Part shown: positions 16,564 to 24,824 of the stretch, in pieces
Numbering within the stretch: position 1 is the stretch's first letter
How the letters are laid out: the number at the start of each line of letters is the position of its first letter
Assembly (NCBI RefSeq): GCF_021390155.1
Contig: NZ_CP089985.1
Location: 5,535,501 to 5,599,500 of the forward strand
Reading direction: 5' to 3'
DNA: 64,000 nt
DNA from: Pseudomonas sp. HN11
GTDB taxonomy: Bacteria > Pseudomonadota > Gammaproteobacteria > Pseudomonadales > Pseudomonadaceae
Made by a program: the position numbers and the translations under genes
The notes under the pieces: model-generated
What the model was told of the DNA's origin: nothing
Database searches by the model: none
Seen by the model: the letters and a program-made list of their open reading frames with translations, nothing else

Positions 16564-17700
16564 TTATACGCTCGCTGCGGGTAGAGGGATGGCAGTGACT
16601 CGCCAGTCGTCGCCTACAGCGCGCATTTCAGTGATCTTGAGTTGGGGGGCGTCGGCCAGTTTCTCAAGCGGCCAGTCCAACAAAGGCCGGGCGGCGGAGC
16701 CGAGGAACTTGCCGGCGATGAAAATCACGTATTCATCCACCAGGCCTTGCTGGGCAAACGCACCGGCCAGGCTTGGGCCGGCTTCCACCAGCACTTCGTT
16801 GACGCCACGGGCCGCCAGCGCGACCAGCGCCGAGCGCAGGTCGACCTGGCCGTCGACGCCTGGCACCACCAGGCACTCGGGACCACGGGGAAACTGGTTT
16901 TCCGAGGTCACGCAGGTGATGACCAGGGCCGGGCCGGCCTTGAAGAACGGTGCATTGAGCGGCACGCGCAGGCGGCCGTCGATCAGCACGCGCAATGGCG
17001 GACGCGACATGGCAAGCGCCGTGGTAGCTTCATCCAGGCCGAGTTCGGCGGCGCGCACGGTCAGGCGTGCGCCGTCGGCCAGCACCGTGTCGGCGCCGGT
17101 CAGCACCACACTGGCCTCGGCGCGCAGACGTTGCACGGCAGCGCGAGCGGCGGGGCCAGTGATCCATTGGCTTTCGCCGCTGGCCATCGCGGTGCGGCCG
17201 TCCAGACTCATCGCCAGCTTGACCCGCACGAAGGGCAGGCCGTGCTCCATGCGTTTGAGGAAACCTGGATTGAGCGCGCGCGCTTCGGCTTCCAGCACGC
17301 CGCTCCGCACCTCGATACCGGCCTGAGCCAAACGCTGCATCCCGCGCCCCGCCACTTCGGGGTTCGGGTCCTGCATCCCGGCCACGACACGGGCGACACC
17401 GGCCGTGACCAACGCATCGGCACAGGGCGGCGTACGCCCATGATGGCTGCAAGGTTCGAGGGTCACGTACACCGTGGCGCCACGGGCCTTGTCACCGGCA
17501 GCGCGCAAGGCGTTGGGCTCGGCATGGGGTTCGCCGGTGCGCTCATGCCAACCTTCGCCGACAATCTGCCCGTCACGCACAATCACGCACCCCACACGCG
17601 GGTTGGGATGGGTGGTGTACAGGCCCTTGCGCGCCAGTTCGAGGGCACGGGCCATGTAATGGGCGTCGAGCACGACTTGTTCGGTAGATGTCGGGGTCAT
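16564..17700 (-). CDS. ribD: Bifunctional riboflavin-specific deaminase/reductase
   Basis: 378 residues. The N-terminal cytidine-deaminase-like domain has its zinc set: His59-Ala-Glu61 and Cys84/Cys93 ([11 protein letters not shown]). The C-terminal reductase domain (from about 150) has [26 protein letters not shown] and [12 protein letters not shown], the NADPH-binding features. Together they carry out the second and third steps of riboflavin synthesis. The ATG at 17700 overlaps the nrdR stop (ATGA), a conserved coupling in proteobacteria. Confidence 0.96.
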   Translation of the reverse strand: MTPTSTEQVVLDAHYMARALELARKGLYTTHPNPRVGCVIVRDGQIVGEGWHERTGEPHAEPNALRAAGDKARGATVYVTLEPCSHHGRTPPCADALVTAGVARVVAGMQDPNPEVAGRGMQRLAQAGIEVRSGVLEAEARALNPGFLKRMEHGLPFVRVKLAMSLDGRTAMASGESQWITGPAARAAVQRLRAEASVVLTGADTVLADGARLTVRAAELGLDEATTALAMSRPPLRVLIDGRLRVPLNAPFFKAGPALVITCVTSENQFPRGPECLVVPGVDGQVDLRSALVALAARGVNEVLVEAGPSLAGAFAQQGLVDEYVIFIAGKFLGSAARPLLDWPLEKLADAPQLKITEMRAVGDDWRVTAIPLPAASV

Positions 17701-18167
17701 TCTTTGGCAGGCTCACGGGCCAGGCGGTCGATTTCTTCGCGGAACTCATTGAGGTCCTGGAAGCGTCGATACACCGAGGCGAAACGGATATAGGCAACTT
17801 CGTCGAGCTTTTGCAGCTCGCCCATCACCAGCTCTCCAACCACCAGGCTCTTGACCTCGCGTTCGCCGGTGGCGCGCAGCTTGTGCTTGATATGCACCAG
17901 CGCCGCCTCCAGCCGCTCGACACTCACCGGGCGTTTTTCCAGGGCGCGTTGCATACCGGCGCGCAGTTTTTCTTCGTCGAAAGGCTGGCGGCTGCCGTCG
18001 GACTTGATCAGACGTGGCAATACCAGTTCGGCGGTTTCGAAGGTGGTGAAACGTTCACCGCAGCCAGAGGCCAGGCATTCACGCCGGCGACGTACTTGAT
18101 CGCCCTCGGCGACCAGACGCGAGTCAATGACTTTGGTGTCGTTGGCACCGCAGAAGGGACAGTGCAT
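17697..18167 (-). CDS. nrdR: Transcriptional repressor of ribonucleotide reductase genes, NrdR
   Basis: 156 residues from the ATG at 18167, the standard MHCPFCG start; 21 further in-frame codons upstream are not family-like. The N-terminal zinc ribbon is C3-x2-C6 ... C31-x4-C36 ([18 protein letters not shown]); most NrdR proteins have C-x2-C in the second half, so two residues are inserted. The ATP-cone domain ([16 protein letters not shown] to [16 protein letters not shown]) senses ATP/dATP and controls binding to NrdR boxes at nrd promoters. It is the first gene of the riboflavin operon, as in most proteobacteria. Confidence 0.95.
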   Translation of the reverse strand: MHCPFCGANDTKVIDSRLVAEGDQVRRRRECLASGCGERFTTFETAELVLPRLIKSDGSRQPFDEEKLRAGMQRALEKRPVSVERLEAALVHIKHKLRATGEREVKSLVVGELVMGELQKLDEVAYIRFASVYRRFQDLNEFREEIDRLAREPAKE

Positions 18168-18307
18168 GGTAGGCAGGCAACAAATAAAGGGAGGGCCATG
18201 GTAGCGCATCCCTGTGGCAAGACAAGCCATAGCCTTTACGGTATATAGGCTGGCTATTATGTTTCATATTTTTTTAGCCACGGATTTTGTCCTTTCTGGA
18301 GCCGTAC

Positions 18308-18763
18308 ATGCAGCTACGACCACTTGTTTTGCTCACCCTGTTCGGTTTTCTGGTCGCCTGCAGCAGCGAAGCCCCCAAGCCAGCCGCCCCTCAACCCACA
18401 CCAGCACAAGAGAAAAAAATCCCCGGCATTGAAGACCTCGGCCCCCTGCCCGCCTACCTGCGGGAGATCAGCGGCAGCCTGACTAACATTCCGGCGGGTG
18501 CCGAAGTCGAGATGGCGCTGCTGGTGATCGACGACCGTTCGCGCCCGCAACAATTGCTGGCCAGCAGCGTATTGACCGGCAACGGCAAGCCCCTGGCCTT
18601 CCGTCTGCGCTTCAACCCCGAGGCGTTCCCAACCGGTGCACGGGTAGAACTGCGCGGCCGCGCCAGCCAATCCGGCCAACTGATCCTGCACCTGCCCGCC
18701 GTGCGTATCACCCAGGCGATCACCCAGACCACCGGCCCCCTGCAACTCGTCAAGGCACCATGA
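18308..18763 (+). CDS. YbaY-family lipoprotein
   Basis: 151 residues from the ATG at 18308, which follows a GGAG site and opens a lipoprotein signal (LVLLTLFGFLVAC, lipobox LVAC, lipidated Cys18). A Pro-rich linker (PKPAAPQPTPAQ) leads to a YbaY-type beta domain: GSLTNIPAGAEVEMALLVIDD, then PLAFRLRFNPEAFPTGARVELRGR. Such proteins are outer-membrane lipoproteins of unknown function (DUF4875/YbaY type). The stop overlaps the next gene's start by 4 bases. It is divergent from nrdR. Confidence 0.78.
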   Translation: MQLRPLVLLTLFGFLVACSSEAPKPAAPQPTPAQEKKIPGIEDLGPLPAYLREISGSLTNIPAGAEVEMALLVIDDRSRPQQLLASSVLTGNGKPLAFRLRFNPEAFPTGARVELRGRASQSGQLILHLPAVRITQAITQTTGPLQLVKAP

Positions 18764-19416
18764 CGCCACCGCTGGACCTGCAAGCCGCGCTGAGCGGACT
18801 GATCGGCGACGCACAACTGGTGCCCTGCCCGCTGCCGGGCACAGCGTTGTCGTTATGGCTGCTGGACGCGGACAACATGGACCGTGCCTTCAGCCCCGAG
18901 GAAACCCGGCGCATCCTGCATGAACCGCCCTACTGGAGTTTCTGCTGGGCCAGCGGCCTCGCATTGGCGCGGTACCTGGCGGCGACCCCTGAGTGGGTCG
19001 TGGGCAAGCGCGTACTGGATTTTGGCGCGGGTTCCGGCGTGGCCGGGATTGCGGCGGTCAAGGCCGGCGCGCTGGAAGTGGTGGCTTGTGACCTCGACCC
19101 ACTGGCGTTGGCGTCCTGTCGGGCGAATGCCGAACTCAATGGAGTGGAGCTGGGTTATTCGGCGGACTTCTTCGCCGAAGCCGATCGCTTCGACTTGATC
19201 CTGGTGGCCGACGTGCTCTACGACCGGGCGAACCTGCCGTTGCTGGATCAGTTCCTCACACGTGGCCGCGAAGCGTTGGTGGCGGATTCGCGCGTGCGCG
19301 ACTTCCAGCACCCGGATTACCAGCGGCTGGCGATTCTTGATGCGCTGACGTTGCCGGATCTGGCGGAGCCTTGGGAGTTTCGCAAGGTGAGTCTGTACCA
19401 TTCACGGCGCTCTTGA
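18760..19416 (+). CDS. Class I SAM-dependent methyltransferase, ETFB-lysine/L11-methyltransferase-like
   Basis: 218 residues. SAM-binding motif I is VLDFGAGSGVAGIAAVKAG; the acidic end of strand 2 is VACDLDPLAL, and the post-motif DLILVADVLYDR matches the METTL20/EtfB-lysine methyltransferase and L11-methyltransferase group rather than DNA or small-molecule enzymes. The PPYWSFCWASGLALARYL stretch before motif I is typical of that group too. Target not determined; EtfB is a plausible one. It overlaps the lipoprotein gene upstream by 4 bases and is followed by the CnoX-like gene after 56 bases. Confidence 0.8.
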   Translation: MTPPLDLQAALSGLIGDAQLVPCPLPGTALSLWLLDADNMDRAFSPEETRRILHEPPYWSFCWASGLALARYLAATPEWVVGKRVLDFGAGSGVAGIAAVKAGALEVVACDLDPLALASCRANAELNGVELGYSADFFAEADRFDLILVADVLYDRANLPLLDQFLTRGREALVADSRVRDFQHPDYQRLAILDALTLPDLAEPWEFRKVSLYHSRRS

Positions 19417-19472
19417 GACCTTCGCGAGCAAGCCCTTATAGTTGCCCCATTCCCGCTTATTCGAGACGCCCC

Positions 19473-20345
19473 ATGAGTCAGCCCACGCCTTATATCTTCG
19501 ATGTCACCACCGCCACCTTTGACCAGGCAGTGATCCAGAACTCCTTCGAAAAACCCGTGCTGGTGGACTTCTGGGCCGAGTGGTGCGCGCCGTGCAAGGC
19601 GCTGATGCCGATGCTCGCGAAAATTGCCGAGAGTTATCAGGGCGAGCTGCTGCTGGCCAAGGTCGATTGCGAAGCCCAGCAGGATATTGTCGCGCGCTTT
19701 GGCATTCAAAGCCTGCCGACGGTGGTGTTGTTCAAGGATGGCCAGCCAGTGGACGGGTTTGCCGGGGCGCAGCCGGAGTCGGCCGTGCGGGCAATGCTGG
19801 AGCCCCATGTGCAGATGCCACCACCGGCGGCGGCAGATCCGTTGGAACAGGCCCAGGCGTTATTTGCCGAAGGTCGCGTCAGCGATGCCGAAGCCGTGCT
19901 GGTGGCGTTGCTGGGTGAAGACAACACCAACGCCGCTGCACTGATCCTCTACGCACGCTGCCTTGCCGAGCGCGGTGAACTGGGCGAAGCCCAGACCGTG
20001 CTGGATGCGGTTAAAAGCGACGACCACAAAGCCGCCCTCGCCGGCGCCAAGGCGCAGATCACCTTCCTGCGTCAGGCTGCCGACCTGCCGGACGCCGCCG
20101 ACCTGAAAAGCCGCCTGGCGCAAAACCCGCAAGACGACGAGGCGGCCTACCAATTGGCGATCCAGCAACTGGCGCGTCAGCAGTACGACGCCGCGCTGGA
20201 AGGTTTGCTCAAGCTGTTCATCCGCAACCGCAGCTACAGCGAAGGCCTGCCACACAAGACCTTGCTGCAGGTGTTCGAACTGCTGGGCAATGATCACCCA
20301 CTGGTGACCGCGTACCGCCGCAAATTGTTTGCCGCCCTGTACTAA
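19473..20345 (+). CDS. cnoX: Thioredoxin-TPR co-chaperone (CnoX/YbbN family) with intact CAPC
   Basis: 290 residues from the ATG at 19473, which gives the family-like start MSQPTPYIFDVT. An N-terminal thioredoxin domain (about 1-110) has the active site W37-CAPC41 and the cis-Pro of QSLPTVVLF. The C-terminal ~170 residues are TPR-like helices (LEQAQALFAEGRVSDAEAVL, AYQLAIQQLARQQYDAALEGLL). E. coli CnoX is a chaperedoxin that protects proteins from over-oxidation and hands them to GroEL and DnaK, but has lost one active-site Cys; this protein keeps both. It converges with a small unknown gene, overlapping by 4 bases. Confidence 0.87.
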   Translation: MSQPTPYIFDVTTATFDQAVIQNSFEKPVLVDFWAEWCAPCKALMPMLAKIAESYQGELLLAKVDCEAQQDIVARFGIQSLPTVVLFKDGQPVDGFAGAQPESAVRAMLEPHVQMPPPAAADPLEQAQALFAEGRVSDAEAVLVALLGEDNTNAAALILYARCLAERGELGEAQTVLDAVKSDDHKAALAGAKAQITFLRQAADLPDAADLKSRLAQNPQDDEAAYQLAIQQLARQQYDAALEGLLKLFIRNRSYSEGLPHKTLLQVFELLGNDHPLVTAYRRKLFAALY

Positions 20346-20683
20346 TCGCCAACCCAACTGTACAGCGGCGTATCGGCGCCGCTGGCCACTTTCACGTTCG
20401 AACTGTGGCGCAAGCGCACCAGCAGGCGCTTGCCTGATGCAGCATCGCCGGCCAAGCCTTCCAACTGATCCAGCAGTTCCAGGCCGCTGAGCTGCCCAGC
20501 CTTGCGCAACAGGTCCTGGGCCTTCTGCCACAGGTCGTCATTCTGCTTGACCGGTGCCACTGTCGCTGCGGCGGATACAGGTGTGGCCTGCAACTGCGCG
20601 CCCAGCCGCGCCCAATCGCCGTCGTCCAGCTCCAGGGTCAAGTCCACCGGCAGGTCGCCGACGGTTCCACGAATTCGCAACAT
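20342..20683 (-). CDS. Conserved small protein of unknown function, divergent from the zinc operon
   Basis: 113 residues from the ATG at 20683, chosen for its AGGAGTAAGGA site; a longer frame reaches 20815 inside the zrgA start region and is unlikely. The product is soluble, with an acidic beta-type N-terminus (GTVGDLPVDLTLELDDGDW), an Ala/Val-rich linker, and a helical LWQKAQDLLRKAGQLSG segment. A gene of this size sits at the same place in P. aeruginosa (PA4062). It is divergent from zrgA, with 130 bases between, so the Zur-like box may serve both. No function can be given. Confidence 0.6.
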   Translation of the reverse strand: MLRIRGTVGDLPVDLTLELDDGDWARLGAQLQATPVSAAATVAPVKQNDDLWQKAQDLLRKAGQLSGLELLDQLEGLAGDAASGKRLLVRLRHSSNVKVASGADTPLYSWVGD

Positions 20684-20768
20684 CGTCCTTACTCCTGCAG
20701 TTTTCTGACAGGCATGCTCCCATGCGACTTGCGCAACGCCAAGCGGGCGGTCAAACTCTGCGGTAACT

Positions 20769-20786
20769 GTTATAAGATCACATAAC
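20769..20786. promoter_or_regulatory. Probable Zur box upstream of the zinc-uptake operon
   Basis: GTTATAAGATCACATAAC is an imperfect palindrome: GTTAT and ATAAC arms, 8 bases between. It resembles the Zur site type TGTTATANNATAACA and lies 27 bases before the zrgA ATG. The operon type is known to be Zur-repressed in P. aeruginosa, which supports the call. Confidence 0.6.
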
Positions 20787-20813
20787 AAAACTTTCATGTT
20801 CTGGAGCCTTCTC

Positions 20814-21416
20814 ATGCGCCGTCTGTTGCTCGCTTTGCCGTTTGCCCTGCTGCCATTGGCGGTTGCCCATGCTCATGATGATCACGACCATGAACACGGC
20901 AGCCTTGGCGCCCACGAACATGGCGTGGGCCGCCTCAACGCGGTGCTCGACGGCCAGGCCCTGGAGCTGGAACTGGACAGCCCGGCAATGAACCTGGTGG
21001 GTTTCGAACATTTGGCGACCACCCCGGCAGACAAAGCCAAAGTCGCCGCCGTGCGCAAACAGCTGGAAAACCCTGTCGCCCTGTTCAACCTGCCTAAGGG
21101 TGCCGGTTGCGTGGTCAGCAGCCAGGAACTCAACAGCCCGTTGTTCGGCGACAAGCCCGAAGCCGACCATGATGACGATGACGACCACGCCACAGACGGT
21201 AAAGGCGCGGCCGCCCACGAACACCATCATGACCACAGCGAAATCCACGCCCACTACCAGTTCACCTGCGCCACGCCGACGGCCCTGAGCAACCTCGACC
21301 TGACCCAGGTGTTCAAGACCTTCCCCGCCACCCAGAAAATTCAGGTACAACTGATCGGCCCGAGCGGCCAGCAAGGTGTTGACGCGACGGCCACAGCAGC
21401 CACTCTGAAGTTCTGA
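20814..21416 (+). CDS. zrgA: Zinc uptake protein of the ZrgA family (DUF2796)
   Basis: 200 residues from the ATG at 20814; a signal peptide (RRLLLALPFALLPLAVAHA) is followed directly by a His/Asp-rich metal-binding stretch (HDDHDHEHGSLGAHEHG). A second one lies near residues 123-150 (EADHDDDDDHATDG and AHEHHHDHSEIHAH). The periplasmic protein is thought to bind zinc and feed the adjacent MacB-like ABC system. The start is preceded by CTGGAGCC. The operon is zrgA, ATPase (6 bases later), permease, DUF3299, as at P. aeruginosa PA4063-PA4066. A likely Zur box lies at 20769-20786, so expression should rise at low zinc. Confidence 0.88.
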   Translation: MRRLLLALPFALLPLAVAHAHDDHDHEHGSLGAHEHGVGRLNAVLDGQALELELDSPAMNLVGFEHLATTPADKAKVAAVRKQLENPVALFNLPKGAGCVVSSQELNSPLFGDKPEADHDDDDDHATDGKGAAAHEHHHDHSEIHAHYQFTCATPTALSNLDLTQVFKTFPATQKIQVQLIGPSGQQGVDATATAATLKF

Positions 21417-21422
21417 GCCCAC

Positions 21423-22133
21423 ATGACCCACGCATTGATCGAACTGTCTGACCTGGGCTTCAACTGGCCCGGTCACCCGCAGTTGCTGGACATCCCCACA
21501 TTCCGCCTGGAAGCGGGAGAAACCTTGTTTCTCAAGGGCCCGAGCGGCAGTGGCAAAACCACGCTGCTGGGCCTGCTTGGCGGCGTGCAGAAACCCAGCC
21601 GGGGCAGTATCCGCCTGCTTGGCCAGGAGTTGACCGAGCTTTGCGCCGGCGCCCGCGACCGTTTCCGCGTTGACCACACCGGCTACATCTTCCAGCAGTT
21701 CAACTTGCTGCCATTCCTGTCGGTGCGCGAGAACGTCGAGTTGCCCTGCCACTTTTCCAAACTGCGTGCGCAACGGGCAAAGCAGCGCCACGGCAGTGTC
21801 GACCAGGCCGCCGCAGCGTTGCTCGCGCACCTGGGCTTGAAAGACAAAGACGTGCTGGAACGCCGCGCCGACTCGCTGTCCATAGGCCAGCAACAACGTG
21901 TTGCCGCCGCCCGTGCATTGATCGGCCAGCCAGAGCTGGTGATCGCTGACGAACCCACTTCGGCCCTGGATTACGACGCCCGCGAAGCCTTCCTACAGCT
22001 GTTGTTCGCCGAATGCCGTGAAGCAGGCGCCAGCCTGTTGTTTGTCAGCCACGACCAGAGCCTGGCTTCGCTGTTCGATCGCAACCTGTCGCTGGCCGAA
22101 CTCAATCGCGCCGCCACGCCCGCAGAGGTTTGA
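21423..22133 (+). CDS. ABC transporter ATPase of the MacB/LolD type, zinc operon
   Basis: 236 residues. Walker A is GPSGSGKT at 39-46; signature LSIGQQQR from 152; Walker B LVIADEP from 172, followed by the D-loop SALD; the switch His is in VSHDQSLA. The signature LSIGQ instead of LSGGQ is seen in some MacB/LolD relatives. It pairs with the FtsX-type permease that starts 1 base after its stop. The partner protein ZrgA and the Zur-like box point to zinc uptake or a zinc-linked export/repair job; the transport direction cannot be read from sequence. Confidence 0.9.
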   Translation: MTHALIELSDLGFNWPGHPQLLDIPTFRLEAGETLFLKGPSGSGKTTLLGLLGGVQKPSRGSIRLLGQELTELCAGARDRFRVDHTGYIFQQFNLLPFLSVRENVELPCHFSKLRAQRAKQRHGSVDQAAAALLAHLGLKDKDVLERRADSLSIGQQQRVAAARALIGQPELVIADEPTSALDYDAREAFLQLLFAECREAGASLLFVSHDQSLASLFDRNLSLAELNRAATPAEV

Positions 22134-22134
22134 G

Positions 22135-23400
22135 ATGTATCTGTTCCGTCTAGCCATGGCCAGCCTGGCTAACCGCCGCTTTACCGCAATCCTCACCGCC
22201 TTCGCCATCGCGCTTTCAGTCTGCTTGTTGCTCGCGGTGGAGCGCGTGCGTGTTGAAGCGCGCAACAGCTTTGCCAGCACCATCAGCGGCACCGACCTGA
22301 TCGTCGGCGCCCGCTCCGGCTCGGTGAACCTGCTGTTGTACTCGGTATTCCGCATCGGCAACGCCACCAACAACATCCGCTGGGACAGCTTCGAGCATTT
22401 CGCCGCCAGCCCCCAGGTGAAATGGGCCATCCCGATTTCCCTCGGCGACTCCCATCGCGGCTACCGCGTGATGGGCACCAACGAATCCTACTTCGAACAC
22501 TACCAATACGGCCGCAAGCAAAACCTCGAACTGGCCAGCGGCCGCGCCTTTGCCACCGATCCATTCGAAGTGGTGCTCGGCGCCGAAGTCGCCGACGCGC
22601 TGCACTACAAACTCGGCGACAAACTGGTGCTGGCCCATGGCGTGGCGGTGGTCAGCCTGGTGAAACACGATGACAAACCCTTCACCGTGGTTGGCATTCT
22701 CAAACGCACCGGCACCCCGGTGGACCGCACGCTGCACATCAGCCTCGGCGGCATGGAAGCGATTCATATCGACTGGCACAACGGCGTACCGGCTCAGGGC
22801 AAAGGCCGCATCAGCGCAGATCAGGCGCGCAATATGGACCTCACGCCACAGGCCATCACCGCGTTCATGCTTGGCCTGAACAACAAGATTTCCACCTTCG
22901 CCCTGCAACGGGAGATCAACGAATTCCGTGGCGAGCCGATGCTGGCGATCCTGCCTGGCGTGGCGCTGCAAGAGTTGTGGAGCATGATGGGCACCGCCGA
23001 AAAAGCGCTGTTCGTGATCTCGCTGTTCGTGGTGCTTACCGGACTGATCGGCATGCTCACGGCAATTCTCACCAGCCTCAACGAACGACGCCGCGAAATG
23101 GCAATTTTACGTTCGGTGGGTGCGCGGCCGTGGCATATCGCAACGTTGCTGATCTTCGAAGCCTTCGCCCTGGCACTGTCCGGCGTGGTCGCCGGCGTGG
23201 CTTTACTGTATGTGTGCATCGCCGCCTCGCGTGGGTATCTGCAGGCCAATTACGGTCTGGATCTGCCGATGGCCTGGCCGAGCGAATATGAATGGACGCT
23301 GCTCACCGGTATCCTGGCCGCCGCGCTGTTGATGGGTAGCGTGCCCGCGTGGCGCGCCTATCGGCAATCCCTGGCTGATGGCCTGTCGGTCAGGCTGTAG
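22135..23400 (+). CDS. MacB/FtsX-type ABC permease, zinc operon
   Basis: 421 residues from the ATG at 22135 (the frame is open further upstream but lies inside the ATPase gene). One membrane helix near the N-terminus (FTAILTAFAIALSVCLLL) is followed by a large periplasmic MacB_PCD-type domain (SGTDLIVGARSGSVNLLLYSVF), then three helices at about 285-310, 332-355 and 382-405. The coupling loop has LNERRREMAILRSVGARPW, a strong FtsX-permease mark. Such permeases normally move lipids or peptides or transmit mechanical signals; the zinc role is established only by its operon type. Confidence 0.88.
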   Translation: MYLFRLAMASLANRRFTAILTAFAIALSVCLLLAVERVRVEARNSFASTISGTDLIVGARSGSVNLLLYSVFRIGNATNNIRWDSFEHFAASPQVKWAIPISLGDSHRGYRVMGTNESYFEHYQYGRKQNLELASGRAFATDPFEVVLGAEVADALHYKLGDKLVLAHGVAVVSLVKHDDKPFTVVGILKRTGTPVDRTLHISLGGMEAIHIDWHNGVPAQGKGRISADQARNMDLTPQAITAFMLGLNNKISTFALQREINEFRGEPMLAILPGVALQELWSMMGTAEKALFVISLFVVLTGLIGMLTAILTSLNERRREMAILRSVGARPWHIATLLIFEAFALALSGVVAGVALLYVCIAASRGYLQANYGLDLPMAWPSEYEWTLLTGILAAALLMGSVPAWRAYRQSLADGLSVRL

Positions 23401-23410
23401 AACAGCAACC

Positions 23411-23473
23411 TTAAGCTTCAAGCTTTAAGCTGCAAGCAGATTGGCTTTTACTTGAGGCTTATCGCTTGCAGCT
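23411..23473. repeat. AAGC-type repeat with a 10-base inverted repeat
   Basis: The gap between permease and DUF3299 genes has AAGCTTCAAGCTTTAAGC followed by AGCTGCAAGC (23428-23437), matched by GCTTGCAGCT (23464-23473). This AAGCTTCAAGC type of dispersed palindromic repeat is common between pseudomonad genes. In the transcript it could fold as a 10-base stem with a 26-base loop. Confidence 0.6.
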
Positions 23474-23492
23474 ACCTACTGAGGAACGAGTC

Positions 23493-24014
23493 ATGCGTCG
23501 TGCGCTGTTTGCGTTGTTGCTGCTGGTGGCCGTTCCGGCCTGGGCGGAAGATCAGCCCAAGGATTTGTCCTGGCAGGAGATGATCCCGCCGGACGCGCCG
23601 CCGGAAATCCCCAACATGAAACCGCTGCACGACTTGTCGAACATGGCTGATGCCTTGTCGGTCGAGGCGGCGCCAGCGGCCAAGCAGGACTTACCCAACG
23701 CACCGGTGGTGCAAAGCCTGGACGGCCAGCACATCCGTCTGCCGGGTTATATCGTGCCGCTGGAAGTCAGTGAAGAAGGCCGCACCACGGAGTTCTTGCT
23801 GGTGCCGTATTTCGGCGCGTGCATCCATGTGCCGCCGCCGCCGTCAAACCAGATCGTGCACGTCAGAAGCGAAGTCGGCGTGAAGCTCGATGAGCTGTAT
23901 CAGCCGTACTGGATCGAAGGCGCGATGCAAGTCAAACCGTCCACCAGCGAACTGGCCGATGCCGGTTACCAGATGGATGCCGAGAAAATTTACATGTACG
24001 AGCTGCCTGAATAA
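23493..24014 (+). CDS. DUF3299 periplasmic protein, zinc operon
   Basis: 173 residues from the ATG at 23493 after a GAGGAACGAG site. A signal peptide (RRALFALLLLVAVPAWA) precedes a DUF3299 domain: SLDGQHIRLPGYIVPLEV, LLVPYFGACIHVPPPPSNQI, and YWIEGAMQVKPSTSELADAGYQM. The Cys/His in GACIHVPPP could bind metal. DUF3299 genes accompany the ZrgA/MacB-like cluster in pseudomonads (PA4066 position), so it is inferred to help with periplasmic zinc handling. The 92-base gap after the permease holds an AAGC repeat. Biochemical role unknown. Confidence 0.82.
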   Translation: MRRALFALLLLVAVPAWAEDQPKDLSWQEMIPPDAPPEIPNMKPLHDLSNMADALSVEAAPAAKQDLPNAPVVQSLDGQHIRLPGYIVPLEVSEEGRTTEFLLVPYFGACIHVPPPPSNQIVHVRSEVGVKLDELYQPYWIEGAMQVKPSTSELADAGYQMDAEKIYMYELPE

Positions 24015-24031
24015 GGCTGATCGCCCTTTCA

Positions 24032-24072
24032 TTGAGCTGAGTCAAAAGACCGAGCGGAACGATCTTTACCAT
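24032..24072 (+). promoter_or_regulatory. Anr/FNR box and -10 element ahead of oprG
   Basis: TTGAGCTGAGTCAA (24032-24045) matches the Anr/FNR pattern TTGAT-N4-ATCAA at 8 of 10 arm bases. A -10-like TACCAT sits at 24067-24072, placing a start near 24080, with the box centred at about -41.5, the class II activator position. In P. aeruginosa, oprG is known to be Anr-controlled. The -35 hexamer is otherwise poor, as expected for an activated promoter. Confidence 0.7.
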
Positions 24073-24108
24073 TGGACGTACAACTTTTAAACGTCCTTTG
24101 GAGCTCCC

Positions 24109-24807
24109 ATGAACAAGTCTCTGCTCGGCGCGTCCCTCTTCGCGCTCGCCCTCGTTGCCCCCGTCGCACACGCTCACGAAGCGGGCGACATTCTGGTTCG
24201 CGCCGGTGCAATCACCGTGAACCCGAAGGCAGACAGCGGCCACGTCAAAGTTGACCAGGGCCCGTTGGCAGGCACCAACCTGGGCGGCAAGGCGACCATG
24301 AGCAGCGACACCCAGCTGGGCCTGAACTTCGCCTACATGCTGACCAACCACGTCGGTATCGAACTGCTGGCGGCCACGCCGTTCGAGCATGATGTGAAAA
24401 TCAAGGGCACCGCCCTGAGCCCGGCCAACGGCAAGCTCGGTACCCTGAAGCACCTGCCGCCAACCCTGAGCGTCGTGTACTACCCGCTCGACAACAAGTC
24501 GGCGTTCCAACCGTACGTGGGCGCCGGTATCAACTACACCTGGATCTACGACGAACACGTCGGCAGCCGTGCCCAAGGCGCAGGCTTCAGCAACTTCAAG
24601 GCTGAAAACTCCTGGGGCTGGGCCGCGCAGATTGGCGCGGACTACATGATCAACGACAAGTGGATGATCAACGCCCAGGCGCGCTACATCGACATCAGCA
24701 CCAAGGCCACCGTGGAAAACAACGGCGTGGCACCGGGCACTCGCGCCAAGGTCAATGTGGACGTGGACCCGATGGTTTACATGGTGGGTATTGGCTACAA
24801 GTTCTAA
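24109..24807 (+). CDS. oprG: OmpW-family outer membrane protein OprG
   Basis: 232 residues. Signal peptide MNKSLLGASLFALALVAPVAHA, then the mature HEAGDILVRAGAITVNPK typical of OmpW. An eight-stranded barrel with a lateral opening is expected; the C-terminus ends YMVGIGYKF, the terminal aromatic that the BAM machine recognises. OprG/OmpW proteins pass small hydrophobic molecules across the outer membrane and rise under low oxygen or iron changes. The start follows a GGAG site. It lies 94 bases after the zinc operon and has its own Anr-type promoter. Confidence 0.93.
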   Translation: MNKSLLGASLFALALVAPVAHAHEAGDILVRAGAITVNPKADSGHVKVDQGPLAGTNLGGKATMSSDTQLGLNFAYMLTNHVGIELLAATPFEHDVKIKGTALSPANGKLGTLKHLPPTLSVVYYPLDNKSAFQPYVGAGINYTWIYDEHVGSRAQGAGFSNFKAENSWGWAAQIGADYMINDKWMINAQARYIDISTKATVENNGVAPGTRAKVNVDVDPMVYMVGIGYKF

Positions 24808-24824
24808 GCAACACTGCAGAACCC

